Below are positions 25,801 through 32,860 of a DNA stretch of 64,000 nt, piece by piece (the first letter of the stretch is position 1; each line of letters begins with the position of its first letter). The notes below the pieces were generated by a model. It was not told the origin of the DNA. It made no database searches and saw only the letters and a list, made by a program, of their open reading frames with translations. The stretch spans positions 248,001-312,000 of the forward strand of contig NZ_AUFK01000014.1 of NCBI RefSeq assembly GCF_000426465.1, written 5' to 3'. Source of the stretch: Epilithonimonas caeni DSM 17710 (GTDB taxonomy: Bacteria > Bacteroidota > Bacteroidia > Flavobacteriales > Weeksellaceae). The translations under genes and the position numbers were made by a program.

Positions 25801-26305
25801 AAAACAAATAAAACCGAATTTCAAAACCCTTGGCGCAAGACTAGGAAAAGACATGAAAACGGTTGCCGGAGAGATCTCAAACTTCACAACCGAACAAATT
25901 GCTGAACTGGAAAAAACAGGAAAAGCAACCGTTGCCGGATACGAAATAACAATCGAAGATGTGGAAATCTCCACAAAAGATATCCCGGGCTGGACAGTTG
26001 CAAGTGAAGGAAAAACAACTGTGGCATTAGATTTGGTATTGACGGATGAATTGAAGGCGGAAGGTGTAGCAAGAGAGTTCATCAACAGGGTTCAGAATCT
26101 GAGAAAAGAAAAAGATTTTGAATTAACGGACAGAATATCAATCCAATTGGAAGAATCCTGCCCTTTCAAACAAGAATTTATCAACAATCATGCATATATT
26201 TCTGCAGAAGTATTGTCGGATAAAATAGAATTTGTAAATTCACTTTCAAATTTCGAAGAAATAGAGATAGATGAAGAAAAATTCAAGGTGAAAATTGAGA
26301 AATAA
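22853..26305 (+). CDS. ileS: Isoleucyl-tRNA synthetase
   Basis: An 1150-residue class I synthetase that charges tRNA(Ile), with an editing domain that removes mischarged valine. The HIGH motif appears as GIHH (PSANGMPGIHHVMARA), the editing-domain signature is TWTLPSNTALTV, LDSWFIKMTDL and IAEGVDQTRGWFYTLH are conserved core pieces, and the KMSKS loop is KMSKRLGN. The length and GIHH variant match the type 2 (eukaryotic-like) IleRS, which is often less sensitive to mupirocin. The frame opens with TTG at 22847; the ATG two codons later is preferred. It is a single-copy essential gene with ordinary codon use. Confidence 0.97.
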   Translation: MSKFTEYKSLSLTETAKNVAEFWKNNNTFKKSVEIREGQPEFVFYEGPPSANGMPGIHHVMARAIKDIFCRFQTQNGKQVFRKAGWDTHGLPVELGVEKELGITKEDIGKKITIEEYNEACKNAVMRYTDVWNDMTEKIGYWVDLDNPYITYKPKYMETVWWLLKQIYDKGLIYKGYTIQPYSPKAGTGLSSHEVNQPGAYRDVSDTTVVAQFKSLPETLPSFLQGFGDVHFLAWTTTPWTLPSNTALTVGPKIDYVLIKTFNQYTFEPINIVLAKALTGKQFGKRYTEGTDDDFTNYTSESKTIPYQILAEFKGADLVGIRYEQLLDYAKPYQNPENAFRVISGDFVTTEDGTGIVHTAPTFGADDAKVAKEASPEVPPMLVLDEYENPVPLVDLQGRFLSIINDETYGFANEYVKAEYLNDEEKAAEFNIQKEKLKSIISDLKVYLSVDERIALKLRKENKAFKVEKYVHSYPHSWRTDEPLLYYPLDSWFIKMTDLKDRMFDLNETINWKPKSTGEGRFGNWLKNANDWNLSRSRYWGIPLPIWRTDDKKEEKIIGSVEELYNEIEKSIKAGFLKENPFKGFKIGNMSEENYDLIDLHKNVVDKIILVSDSGKEMKRESDLIDVWFDSGSMPYAQLHYPFENKELVDNNNAFPADFIAEGVDQTRGWFYTLHAIGTAVFDSVAYKNVVSNGLVLDKNGQKMSKRLGNAVDPFETLAVYGPDATRWYMISNANPWENLKFDIEGIDEVRRKFFGTLYNTYSFFALYANVDGFKYLESNVENRPEIDRWILSELNLLIKEVKSFYEDYEPTKAARAINTFVNDNLSNWYVRLCRRRFWKGDYSDDKISAYQTLYTCLEIVAKLSAPIAPFFMDQLFQDLNKVTGKELVNSVHLTDFPVADGSLIDQDLVEKTHLAQQITSMVFSLRKKENIKVRQPLQKVMIPVLDKKTEEQILAVSELIKQEVNVKELQLINAEEASHLIVKQIKPNFKTLGARLGKDMKTVAGEISNFTTEQIAELEKTGKATVAGYEITIEDVEISTKDIPGWTVASEGKTTVALDLVLTDELKAEGVAREFINRVQNLRKEKDFELTDRISIQLEESCPFKQEFINNHAYISAEVLSDKIEFVNSLSNFEEIEIDEEKFKVKIEK

Positions 26306-26451
26306 ATAGCACTAATTGATTATCATTAAGGATTTGTTAATTAAACATCATTATTGAAATATTTCAAATTTTATCTTTATTCTTGTTAATTAAAAAATGC
26401 GTAGCTGCTAATAATAAGCTAAAAAAATAAAAATTTGAACAATTAACAACG

Positions 26452-26838
26452 ATGGAAATGGCAGACGAAAAATTAAGATATAGCGATGCTGAGCTGCAAG
26501 AATTCAAGCAATTGATCCAAGAAAAAATTGCAAAAGCAGAAAATGACCTTGGTCTTATAAAAGAAAGTTTTATCAATAATCAAAATAACGGGACGGACGA
26601 CACTTCGCCAACCTTCAAGGCTTTTGAAGAAGGCGCAGAAACACTCAGCAAAGAACAAAATGCGATCTTGGCATCGAGACAGGAAAAATTTGTCCGTGAC
26701 CTGAAACATGCATTGATCCGTATCCAGAACAAGACTTACGGTATTTGTAGAGTAACCGGAAAGCTAATCCCAAAGGAAAGGCTGAGAGCTGTTCCACACG
26801 CAACACTTAGTATCGAGGCTAAGAACATGCAGAGATAA
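26452..26838 (+). CDS. DksA/TraR family transcription factor, zinc-finger cysteines lost
   Basis: A 128-residue protein with a coiled-coil N-terminal half (residues 5-95, including DTSPTFKAFEEGAE) and the TraR/DksA C-terminal domain, ending YGICRVTGKLIPKERLRAVPHATLSIEAK. DksA proteins bind in the RNA polymerase secondary channel and tune transcription with ppGpp. In zinc-binding members the spacing is CxxC-17-CxxC; here only the first Cys remains and the other three positions are Thr, Ser and Ala. The fold is thus probably held without zinc. ATG at 26452 or 26458 are both possible starts. A hairpin with a T-run follows the gene. Confidence 0.87.
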   Translation: MEMADEKLRYSDAELQEFKQLIQEKIAKAENDLGLIKESFINNQNNGTDDTSPTFKAFEEGAETLSKEQNAILASRQEKFVRDLKHALIRIQNKTYGICRVTGKLIPKERLRAVPHATLSIEAKNMQR

Positions 26839-26858
26839 AGAACTGATCTTCAAAATAC

Positions 26859-26906
26859 AAAGTCCGAATTTCCGATTCTAAAGATTGGGAATTGGGGCTT
26901 TTTTCT
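26859..26906 (+). terminator. Intrinsic terminator after dksA-like gene
   Basis: An imperfect stem built from AAGTCCGAATTTCC and GGGAATTGGGGCTT, allowing G-T pairs and one mismatch, followed by TTTTTTC. It ends just before the start of the next small gene at 26911, so that gene needs its own promoter or relies on read-through. Confidence 0.6.
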
Positions 26907-26910
26907 TATA

Positions 26911-27156
26911 ATGATGATATTGACTATTATTTTACTTTTGATCGCTGTAATTGGTTTTGCCCTTAGCAGAAGCCAGTCGGTCAAAAACATTTTTAAACCT
27001 GAGCAGAAATACCACACCATCGATGACGAGTATAATGCAAAACGTAAAGAACGACAGGATGAGATCGATGAACTCCTCAGCAAGATCGGAAAAAACGGCT
27101 TGAACGACCTTACCGAAAAAGAACGTAAAAGGCTGGACGAATTATCCAAGAAATAA
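26911..27156 (+). CDS. Small membrane-anchored protein with C-terminal DUF6576-like tail
   Basis: An 81-residue protein with one N-terminal membrane segment (residues 2-19, ILTIILLLIAVIGFAL) and a charged helical tail. The tail DEIDELLSKIGKNGLNDLTEKERKRLDELSKK matches the pattern 'iD.lLdKI...G..sLt..Er..L...S' found at the C-terminus of some Bacteroidota rhomboid proteases and as stand-alone proteins. Function is not known; the tail may be a short protein-binding module. It is preceded by a terminator and followed 63 bases later by another small gene. Confidence 0.75.
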   Translation: MMILTIILLLIAVIGFALSRSQSVKNIFKPEQKYHTIDDEYNAKRKERQDEIDELLSKIGKNGLNDLTEKERKRLDELSKK

Positions 27157-27167
27157 GTAATTTGAAT

Positions 27168-27175
27168 TACATTTG
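27168..27175 (+). promoter_or_regulatory. Possible -7 promoter element upstream of small gene and lspA
   Basis: TACATTTG matches the Bacteroidota -7 consensus TAnnTTTG and lies 44 bases before the ATG at 27220. No convincing TTTG element is present 17-23 bases further upstream, so support is partial. Confidence 0.35.
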
Positions 27176-27219
27176 CAAAACCTTTTGAAGAAAGATCAGT
27201 CTCAAAAAAATCAAAAAAA

Positions 27220-27411
27220 ATGGAATCTATAATTGTACACACCAAAAACTCTATGGAGCTTACCGCACTGAAAAGCGTGCTGAAGGACATGAATATCGAG
27301 TTTGAAAAATTTCACACAAAAAACAATTTTCATAATAAGAAAACCATCCAAAAGATCAGCGACAGAAAAGATAAAAAAATCACCAGAACACCAAAACCAA
27401 AAGGACTGTAA
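27220..27411 (+). CDS. Small basic protein, DUF2683-like
   Basis: A 63-residue protein. The N-terminal half (IIVHTKNSMELTALKSVLKDMNIEFEK) resembles the DUF2683 pattern seen in small antitoxin-like proteins of Bacteroidota; the C-terminal half is a strongly basic, disordered-looking Lys-rich tail. No toxin gene lies beside it, so a toxin-antitoxin role is not supported. Its stop codon shares one base with the lspA start (TAATG), so it is cotranscribed and translationally linked with lspA. Confidence 0.65.
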   Translation: MESIIVHTKNSMELTALKSVLKDMNIEFEKFHTKNNFHNKKTIQKISDRKDKKITRTPKPKGL

Positions 27412-28055
27412 TGAAGAAAATAGTTGCGATCACATTCTTGATTCTTCTCATTGATCAATTTTCCAAAATATATGTCAAAACCCATTTCCAACTTGGTGAA
27501 AGTGTAAATGTTTTTGGACTTAGCTGGTTCAAGATGACCTTTGTTGAAAACCCTGGGATGGCCTACGGATTACATTTCGGTGGATTGTGGGGGAAATATG
27601 CTTTGATTATACTGAGAATAGTCCTGGCAATCGGTATGATAATGCTTTTTAAGAAATGGCTGAAAGAAGGTGCTTCCAACTACCTCATCATTCCAATGGC
27701 AATGATATTTGCAGGTGCTATCGGAAATGTTTTTGATGGCGTATTCTACGGTGTCATTTTTGACAGTGGAACTTTCTATGATGCAGAATCTGGAACATGG
27801 ATCGATTATAGCGGAATTTCCAAACTCACGCAATTCGGTCACGGCTATTCTGACCTCATGAAAGGCTGCGTGGTAGATATGCTGCATTTTCCTCTGGTAG
27901 ATACAACCTGGCCAGAGTGGATTCCGGTTCTTGGAGGAAACAGAATCGAGTTTTTCAAATATATCTTCAATGTTGCCGATAGTTCTATCACGATCGGTGC
28001 ATTGTTCCTTTACATTTTTAGGAAAAAAGCTTTTCCAAACGGATTAGATTTTTAG
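27411..28055 (+). CDS. lspA: Lipoprotein signal peptidase (signal peptidase II)
   Basis: A 214-residue inner-membrane aspartic protease that cleaves the signal peptide of prolipoproteins. It has four hydrophobic segments and the family motifs: NPGMAYG near residues 48-54, GNVFDGVFYG with the first catalytic Asp, and FNVADSSITIG with the second. The long insertion (about 30 residues, DSGTFYDAESGTWIDYSG, then VVDMLHFPLVDTTWPEW) is usual for Bacteroidota LspA proteins. Many lipoproteins in the window, such as those at 8033 and 10927, would be its substrates. Confidence 0.95.
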   Translation: MKKIVAITFLILLIDQFSKIYVKTHFQLGESVNVFGLSWFKMTFVENPGMAYGLHFGGLWGKYALIILRIVLAIGMIMLFKKWLKEGASNYLIIPMAMIFAGAIGNVFDGVFYGVIFDSGTFYDAESGTWIDYSGISKLTQFGHGYSDLMKGCVVDMLHFPLVDTTWPEWIPVLGGNRIEFFKYIFNVADSSITIGALFLYIFRKKAFPNGLDF

Positions 28056-28076
28056 AAATAAGATCAAAATACACAA

Positions 28077-28718
28077 ATGAAAATAATTAAGAACTTGATC
28101 AAAATATTCCTGCTGCTCTTCGTAGCAGGATTTCTTTTTATCGTTTTTGCCAATTACTCTATCACGAAAGAAAGTGATCCTTTTATTTCGTATGCGATTT
28201 CTGAAATTCCGAAGGTAAAAACCGCCGTCGTTTTGGGAACAAACAAAAGTCTGAGCAACGGGGGACCTAATCCATATTTCAAATACAGAATAGATGCTGC
28301 TACGGAACTGTACAGATCCGGCAAAATACAAACCATCATTGTAAGTGGCGATAATTCTGTAAAAGGTTACAATGAACCGGAACAGATGAAACTAGACCTC
28401 ATAGCAAACGGGATCCCGGCAGAAAAGATCTACGAAGATTTCGCCGGATTCAGGACATTGGATTCCGTTGTAAGGGCTAAAGAAATCTTTGGACAAAACA
28501 AAGTCATTTTCATCTCTCAGAAATTCCATAACGAACGGGCTGTTTTTCTCGCTAAAAATCATGGAATAGAAGCTTTTGGCTACAATGCTAAAGATGTGGA
28601 CAAATATGCGGGACTGAAAACCAATCTCCGTGAATATCTTGCAAAAGCCAAAGCCTATCTGGATATTTGGTTCCATGTAGAACCGAAATTCGGCGGAGAG
28701 AAAATCTTAATTCCTTAG
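28077..28718 (+). CDS. SanA/YdcF-like DUF218 envelope protein
   Basis: A 213-residue protein with an N-terminal membrane anchor (residues 9-27) and a DUF218 domain: AVVLGTNKSLSNGGPNPYFKYRIDAA, TIIVSGDNSVKGYNEPEQM, and DFAGFRTLDSVVRAKEIFG. These motifs and the length match the SanA (vancomycin-sensitivity) subgroup, which affects the envelope barrier by an unknown mechanism. It follows lspA by 21 bases, so a small envelope-maintenance operon (DUF2683-like, lspA, sanA-like) ends here at a terminator. Confidence 0.85.
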   Translation: MKIIKNLIKIFLLLFVAGFLFIVFANYSITKESDPFISYAISEIPKVKTAVVLGTNKSLSNGGPNPYFKYRIDAATELYRSGKIQTIIVSGDNSVKGYNEPEQMKLDLIANGIPAEKIYEDFAGFRTLDSVVRAKEIFGQNKVIFISQKFHNERAVFLAKNHGIEAFGYNAKDVDKYAGLKTNLREYLAKAKAYLDIWFHVEPKFGGEKILIP

Positions 28719-28747
28719 AAAAAACCTTTCAATGTTTACAATTTACC

Positions 28748-28780
28748 GCCCGTCATATTTTGATGGGCTTTTTATTTTTT
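28748..28780 (+). terminator. Intrinsic terminator after sanA-like gene
   Basis: Stem GCCCGTCA / TGATGGGC (one G-T pair) with a short loop, followed by a T-rich run TTTTTATTTTTT. It closes the lspA operon. Confidence 0.85.
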
Positions 28781-28786
28781 GTCTTC

Positions 28787-28794
28787 TATATTTG
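28787..28794 (+). promoter_or_regulatory. -7 promoter element before a 20-codon gene
   Basis: TATATTTG fits TAnnTTTG exactly and begins seven bases after a terminator, so transcription starting here would be independent of the upstream operon. TTTTG at 28758-28762 is a candidate upstream element but at 24 bases is slightly too far. Confidence 0.45.
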
Positions 28795-28824
28795 TTTAAG
28801 AAAATCATCAAAAACTATATAATT

Positions 28825-28887
28825 ATGGTAACATTTGTTCTCGAGATCGTCTTTAGAATTATCGACTTTTTCACTCAATTATTTTAA
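28825..28887 (+). CDS. Candidate 20-residue hydrophobic membrane peptide
   Basis: The frame ATG...TAA encodes MVTFVLEIVFRIIDFFTQLF, an amphipathic or transmembrane helix with charged residues only at Glu7, Arg11 and Asp14. It starts 31 bases after a -7 promoter box that itself follows a terminator, so a separate short transcript is likely, and it ends 89 bases before a histidine kinase gene. Size and composition resemble known bacterial small membrane peptides. Evidence is only positional and compositional, so it could be chance. Confidence 0.4.
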   Translation: MVTFVLEIVFRIIDFFTQLF

Positions 28888-28976
28888 TTTATAAATTACT
28901 TAAGTTTAAAAACAAAAAGCAGTTTTCTAAATAAAGTTTAAAGTAAATTCGTAGAATCAATCAACAAAATATCATT

Positions 28977-30065
28977 GTGACCTTACTTAAAAACTGGAAA
29001 TATCACGTTTTTACAATAACTTATCTTTTAAGTACAATTTTCTTTTTTTTGACATTCAAAAAATTGATCTATACAGAACTATACTCAAAAAAACATTTAA
29101 GCCTTTACATCTTCGAATTATTCTTTGTCACATTTTTACTTTATATCATTTCAAATATTGTTATCTATTTTATTGAACTTTTTTCATTAAAACAACTTTT
29201 CAGTTTTAGAAACATAGCATTGATCATCGGTATTGTATTGATATTACACGTTATTTTCCAAATAATGCTTTGGCCTTTTCTGATCTATGCACAAAATTTC
29301 TTAGTAGAATCCGAGGCCCGGTTTGAGTATACAGCCGATCAGACTTTTGACAAAAGAATTGTTAATTATTTTTATTTTCTCTTTATCACAATCAATTGGC
29401 TTGTCTTTATCTGTGCCTACAAGATCTATAAAAGCAAACAGGAGGATTTAAAACAAAAATTATCTATTGAAAAAAATCTGAAAGATGCCCATCTCAACAC
29501 CTTGAAAGGGCAGATCAATCCGCACTTTATTTTCAACAGTCTCAACAATATCCGAGGATTGGTACAGGAAGACCCTTTGAAATCAAAAGAAATGATCACA
29601 AGACTTTCAGAATTGCTGCGATCGTCTTTACTTTTGGGAAAAACCAATTTTGTAACCGTAGAACAAGAAATGGAAACGGTTGAGAATTTTTTGGAGATCT
29701 CTAAGATCCAGTATGAAGATAGATTAAGTTTTCAGTTTGATATTTTGGACAAAACAAAAAGCATCCAGATCCCGCCGATGATCTTGCAGATGTTGGTAGA
29801 AAATGCCGTAAAACATGGAATCTCTACATTGAAAAACGGTGGTAATATTTTGATAAAAACCTATTTGGATAAGAATGACCTTCAAATTATTGTAAAAAAT
29901 ACGGGCAAGATCTCTCAAATTGAAGGTTCAACAAAAATAGGCCTACAAAACATCGAAGAACGTCTGAAGCTTCTTTATGATGAGAACGCTACGTTCAAAT
30001 TATCCGAAAACAATGATGAAGTGATTGCAGAGATCAGCATCAATTCGGGAAATATTAATATTTAA
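28977..30065 (+). CDS. Sensor histidine kinase, LytS/YehU type
   Basis: A 362-residue inner-membrane kinase. Four membrane segments lie near residues 11-27, 43-69, 78-105 and 128-148. The His_kinase domain holds phospho-acceptor His183 in NPHFIFNSLNNIRGL, followed by an HATPase domain with the N box PPMILQMLVENAVKHG and a G box (KIGLQNIEERL). There is no extracellular sensor domain, so the signal is probably sensed within the membrane. The start is GTG at 28977; no ATG lies before the first membrane segment. It is 9 bases upstream of its LytTR response regulator. Confidence 0.92.
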   Translation: MTLLKNWKYHVFTITYLLSTIFFFLTFKKLIYTELYSKKHLSLYIFELFFVTFLLYIISNIVIYFIELFSLKQLFSFRNIALIIGIVLILHVIFQIMLWPFLIYAQNFLVESEARFEYTADQTFDKRIVNYFYFLFITINWLVFICAYKIYKSKQEDLKQKLSIEKNLKDAHLNTLKGQINPHFIFNSLNNIRGLVQEDPLKSKEMITRLSELLRSSLLLGKTNFVTVEQEMETVENFLEISKIQYEDRLSFQFDILDKTKSIQIPPMILQMLVENAVKHGISTLKNGGNILIKTYLDKNDLQIIVKNTGKISQIEGSTKIGLQNIEERLKLLYDENATFKLSENNDEVIAEISINSGNINI

Positions 30066-30074
30066 ATTTGACAA

Positions 30075-30797
30075 ATGAAGAAGATCAATGCTATCATCGT
30101 AGAAGATTCCAGACTTGCACGGAACGAATTGAAGGATTTATTGAATGATATCTCTGAAATCGAAATTCTTGCCGAAGCAGAGAATGCCGATGTCGCTTTT
30201 GAATTGGTCAACTCCCATCAACCGGATCTGATCTTTCTGGATATTCAGTTGCCTGAAAAAGATGGGTTTCAGCTTCTGGAAATGCTGGAAAATGTTCCGA
30301 TGGTCATTTTCACAACCGCTTTTGATGAATTTGCCATAAAGTCTTTTGAGTACAACACTCTGGATTATCTTTTGAAACCCATTAATCCGAAAAGACTTTC
30401 ATTAGCCATCGAAAAAGTAAAACAAAAACTTGCCGATACTACAGAAAAGCAAGATAAAAAACTTGATTTTGACGATCAGATCTTCATTAAAGATGGTGAA
30501 AAATGCTGGATGGTAAAAATGTCCGAAATCTACCTTTTCGAAGTAGAAGGCAACTATACGAAGGTATTTTTTCGTAATGAAAAAGCCGTTTTAAACCGTT
30601 CTCTGAATCTCATTGAAAGGAAACTTCCTCAGGAAAAATATTTCCGCGCCAACAGAAATACCATTTTCAATATCAATTATATAGAGAATATCGAGAATTG
30701 GTTCAGTGGCAACTTGATGATAAAACTCCCTTATGATAATCAAGTGGAAATCTCCCGCAGGCAAGCCGTTCTATTCAAAGAGATCTATGGAATTTAA
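30075..30797 (+). CDS. LytTR-family response regulator
   Basis: A 240-residue regulator with a receiver domain (phospho-acceptor Asp56 in LIFLDIQLP, acidic pair Glu10-Asp11, conserved Thr-Ala in VIFTTAFDEF, Lys in DYLLKP) and a C-terminal LytTR DNA-binding domain (about 135-238, with YLFEVEGNYTKVFF and RANRNTIFNINYIENIE). It pairs with the kinase gene 9 bases upstream. Target genes are not shown; a small peptide gene lies upstream of the kinase and could be one. Confidence 0.93.
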   Translation: MKKINAIIVEDSRLARNELKDLLNDISEIEILAEAENADVAFELVNSHQPDLIFLDIQLPEKDGFQLLEMLENVPMVIFTTAFDEFAIKSFEYNTLDYLLKPINPKRLSLAIEKVKQKLADTTEKQDKKLDFDDQIFIKDGEKCWMVKMSEIYLFEVEGNYTKVFFRNEKAVLNRSLNLIERKLPQEKYFRANRNTIFNINYIENIENWFSGNLMIKLPYDNQVEISRRQAVLFKEIYGI

Positions 30798-30853
30798 TTT
30801 CTGATATTAATTTCTTAATGCGTCTAAAAACAAGATAAAATCTAAATTTTGTC

Positions 30854-30861
30854 TATTTTTG
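30854..30861 (+). promoter_or_regulatory. -7 promoter element of trpS
   Basis: TATTTTTG fits TAnnTTTG and lies 20 bases before the trpS ATG at 30881. No good upstream TTTG element is placed at the usual distance. Confidence 0.45.
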
Positions 30862-30880
30862 TACAAATTATAATTAAAAA

Positions 30881-31849
30881 ATGTCTAGAATCCTTACCGG
30901 AATACAAGCCACCGGAACCCCACATTTGGGAAATCTTTTGGGAGCAATAATCCCAGCGATCGAATTATCAAAAAAAGCAGGGAACGAATCCTTTCTTTTC
31001 ATCGCCAATCTGCATTCTTTAACTCAGATCAAAGATGCGAAAGAACTGAAACAAAACACTTACGAGATTGCTGCGGCTTGGCTTGCCTGTGGACTAGACA
31101 CAGAAAAAACTTTTTTTTACAGACAAAGTGACATCCCGGAAACTTGTGAGTTATCCTGGCATTTGTCGTGCTTTTTCCCTTACCAGAGGTTGACGTTGGC
31201 GCATTCTTTCAAAGACAAAGCGGACAGACTGCAGGACGTAAACGCAGGACTTTTCACTTACCCGATACTGATGGCCGCAGATATCTTATTATATGATGCA
31301 GAGATTGTTCCTGTTGGGAAAGACCAGCTTCAACATTTGGAAATTGCACGTGATGTTGCTTCGAGGTTCAATAATCAGATGGGCGAAGTTTTGGTTTTGC
31401 CGCAAGCAGAACTGCAGGAGGACACCAAATATGTTCCGGGAATCGACGGGCATAAAATGTCTAAATCCAGAGGAAATATCATCAATATCTTCTTACCGGA
31501 AAAAGAATTGAAGAAGCAGGTTATGTCCATTGAAACTGACTCCAAAACTTTGGAGGAGCCAAAAGACCCTTCAACGGATAAGACCTTTGCAATCTATGAA
31601 TTGGTCGCGACACCTGAACAAACCGAAGAATTGAGAGCAAAATATCTGGCTGGAAATTATGGCTACGGTCATGCGAAAAAGGAACTTCTGGATTTGATCT
31701 TAGTAAAGTTTGCGAAAGAAAGAGAAACTTTTAATTACTACATGAACAATCTTGATGAGCTGGAAATTAAATTACAGGAAGGTGCAGAAAAAACCAGAGT
31801 TATTGCCACTCAAACCATAAAAAGAGTCAGAGAAAGTTTGGGAATTTGA
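30881..31849 (+). CDS. trpS: Tryptophanyl-tRNA synthetase
   Basis: A 322-residue class Ic synthetase that charges tRNA(Trp). The HIGH-like motif is TGTPHLGNLLGA (residues 12-23), the KMSKS loop is HKMSKSRGN, and DAEIVPVGKDQLQHLEIARD is the tryptophan/adenylate-binding region. Length and motifs are typical for bacterial TrpRS. It is a monocistronic unit with its own promoter element and a strong terminator. Confidence 0.97.
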   Translation: MSRILTGIQATGTPHLGNLLGAIIPAIELSKKAGNESFLFIANLHSLTQIKDAKELKQNTYEIAAAWLACGLDTEKTFFYRQSDIPETCELSWHLSCFFPYQRLTLAHSFKDKADRLQDVNAGLFTYPILMAADILLYDAEIVPVGKDQLQHLEIARDVASRFNNQMGEVLVLPQAELQEDTKYVPGIDGHKMSKSRGNIINIFLPEKELKKQVMSIETDSKTLEEPKDPSTDKTFAIYELVATPEQTEELRAKYLAGNYGYGHAKKELLDLILVKFAKERETFNYYMNNLDELEIKLQEGAEKTRVIATQTIKRVRESLGI

Positions 31850-31871
31850 TTCAAACTTTTAATCATATAGA

Positions 31872-31903
31872 AGCCCTTTCAAGATCTTGAAAGGGCTTTC
31901 TTT
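31872..31903. terminator. Bidirectional intrinsic terminator between trpS and HAD gene
   Basis: AGCCCTTTCAAGATCTTGAAAGGGCT is a perfect 26-base palindrome (31872-31897) followed by TTCTTTT. It lies between convergent genes and can stop transcripts from both sides, although the A-run on the other side is weak. Confidence 0.88.
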
Positions 31904-32601
31904 TATAAATACTCTTTGATTTCTGACAAATGCTTGATAAACGTCAAACTTTCTTCTTGAGGGTTTTCGTCTAAAACATCAAAGAAAATGACATCAATTC
32001 CAAAGTTTTGGGCTCCTTTCACATCTGCGATCCAATCATCTCCAATTAATATACTTTCTTCTTTTTTAGCTTTTGCAAGATTTAAGGAATAGTCAAAAAT
32101 CTCTGGTCTTGGTTTTCTGATGTTGACAGAATCCGCACTGGTAATCGTCTCAAAGAAATCAGCAATTCCGGACAAAATACATTTTCTTTCGGTTACTTCC
32201 TGGAAACCATTGGAAATGATATGCATCTTGTAATTCTTTGATTTCAAATAATTGAGTAGGTCCAATGCTCCGTCAACCAGTTCATTATACTTTAGAATTT
32301 CGTCTAAAAAATGATGTTCAAAGTAGTCGGCAAGAATCCGATCGTCAATTCCAAATTTCAAAAATGTATCATAGAAACGATGTTTCCTAAGATATTCTTT
32401 ATCAATTTCCTCATCTCTGATCTGCTCCCAAAGTCTCTCATTGATGATATGATAAGTACGGTGAAATTCTTCGAAATCGATTTTATAGGTTTCAGCAATT
32501 TTCTGCTGACCGAATAACTCCCTGATTGTTAAATATGCATTTTTGCGGTGGTCCCAAAGTGTATTGTCCAGATCAAAAAAAATGTGCCTTATGTTTTTCA
32601 T
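31903..32601 (-). CDS. HAD-superfamily hydrolase, YjjG-like nucleotidase
   Basis: A 232-residue phosphatase. Motif I is FFDLDNTLWDH with nucleophile and acid-base Asp, motif II is IISNG, the conserved Lys lies in RKPRPEIFDY, and motif III is ILIGDDWIADVKGAQ. The length and DNTLWDH motif match the YjjG/YfnB 5'-nucleotidase subgroup, which acts on pyrimidine or damaged nucleotides. The frame begins three codons earlier (32610), but MKNIRHIFF at 32601 is the standard start. It ends at the shared terminator with trpS. Confidence 0.87.
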   Translation of the reverse strand: MKNIRHIFFDLDNTLWDHRKNAYLTIRELFGQQKIAETYKIDFEEFHRTYHIINERLWEQIRDEEIDKEYLRKHRFYDTFLKFGIDDRILADYFEHHFLDEILKYNELVDGALDLLNYLKSKNYKMHIISNGFQEVTERKCILSGIADFFETITSADSVNIRKPRPEIFDYSLNLAKAKKEESILIGDDWIADVKGAQNFGIDVIFFDVLDENPQEESLTFIKHLSEIKEYL

Positions 32602-32678
32602 AAGGCACAAATCTAATCATTTTCTGATCCACGTAGGAAAGTTCAAATCATAAATCAATTATTAAAATCTAAAAAACT

Positions 32679-32816
32679 TTAATTTTTCGAAACCAAAATA
32701 GCTTTTCTGTTTTTAGTTTTGAGTGTGTGAATATTCTTGGAATAATTCAACAAAAAATCAATTATTTCTTTTTTAGGCATCAAAGCTTTTTTAGTTAAAG
32801 TGTCGTTTTTTTTCAT
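32679..32816 (-). CDS. Small basic 45-residue protein
   Basis: An ATG-to-TAA frame on the minus strand encodes 45 residues, starting MKKNDTLTKKALMPKKEIID, with a helix (IIDFLLNYSKNIHTL) and a basic C-terminus (KTKNRKAILVSKN), about one quarter Lys/Arg. It lies 44 bases downstream of the ECF sigma factor gene in the same direction and could be cotranscribed with it. The protein-like residue pattern and A-rich sequence before the ATG favour a real gene. I do not recognise a family. Confidence 0.65.
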   Translation of the reverse strand: MKKNDTLTKKALMPKKEIIDFLLNYSKNIHTLKTKNRKAILVSKN

Positions 32817-32860
32817 AGGCAGACTTTTACAAGAATAACGCCAAAAAAAAAACTTTATTA

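Noticed and set aside
27220-27411. Antitoxin of a toxin-antitoxin pair
   Set aside because: DUF2683-like proteins are sometimes so named, but no toxin gene is adjacent; the neighbour is lspA.
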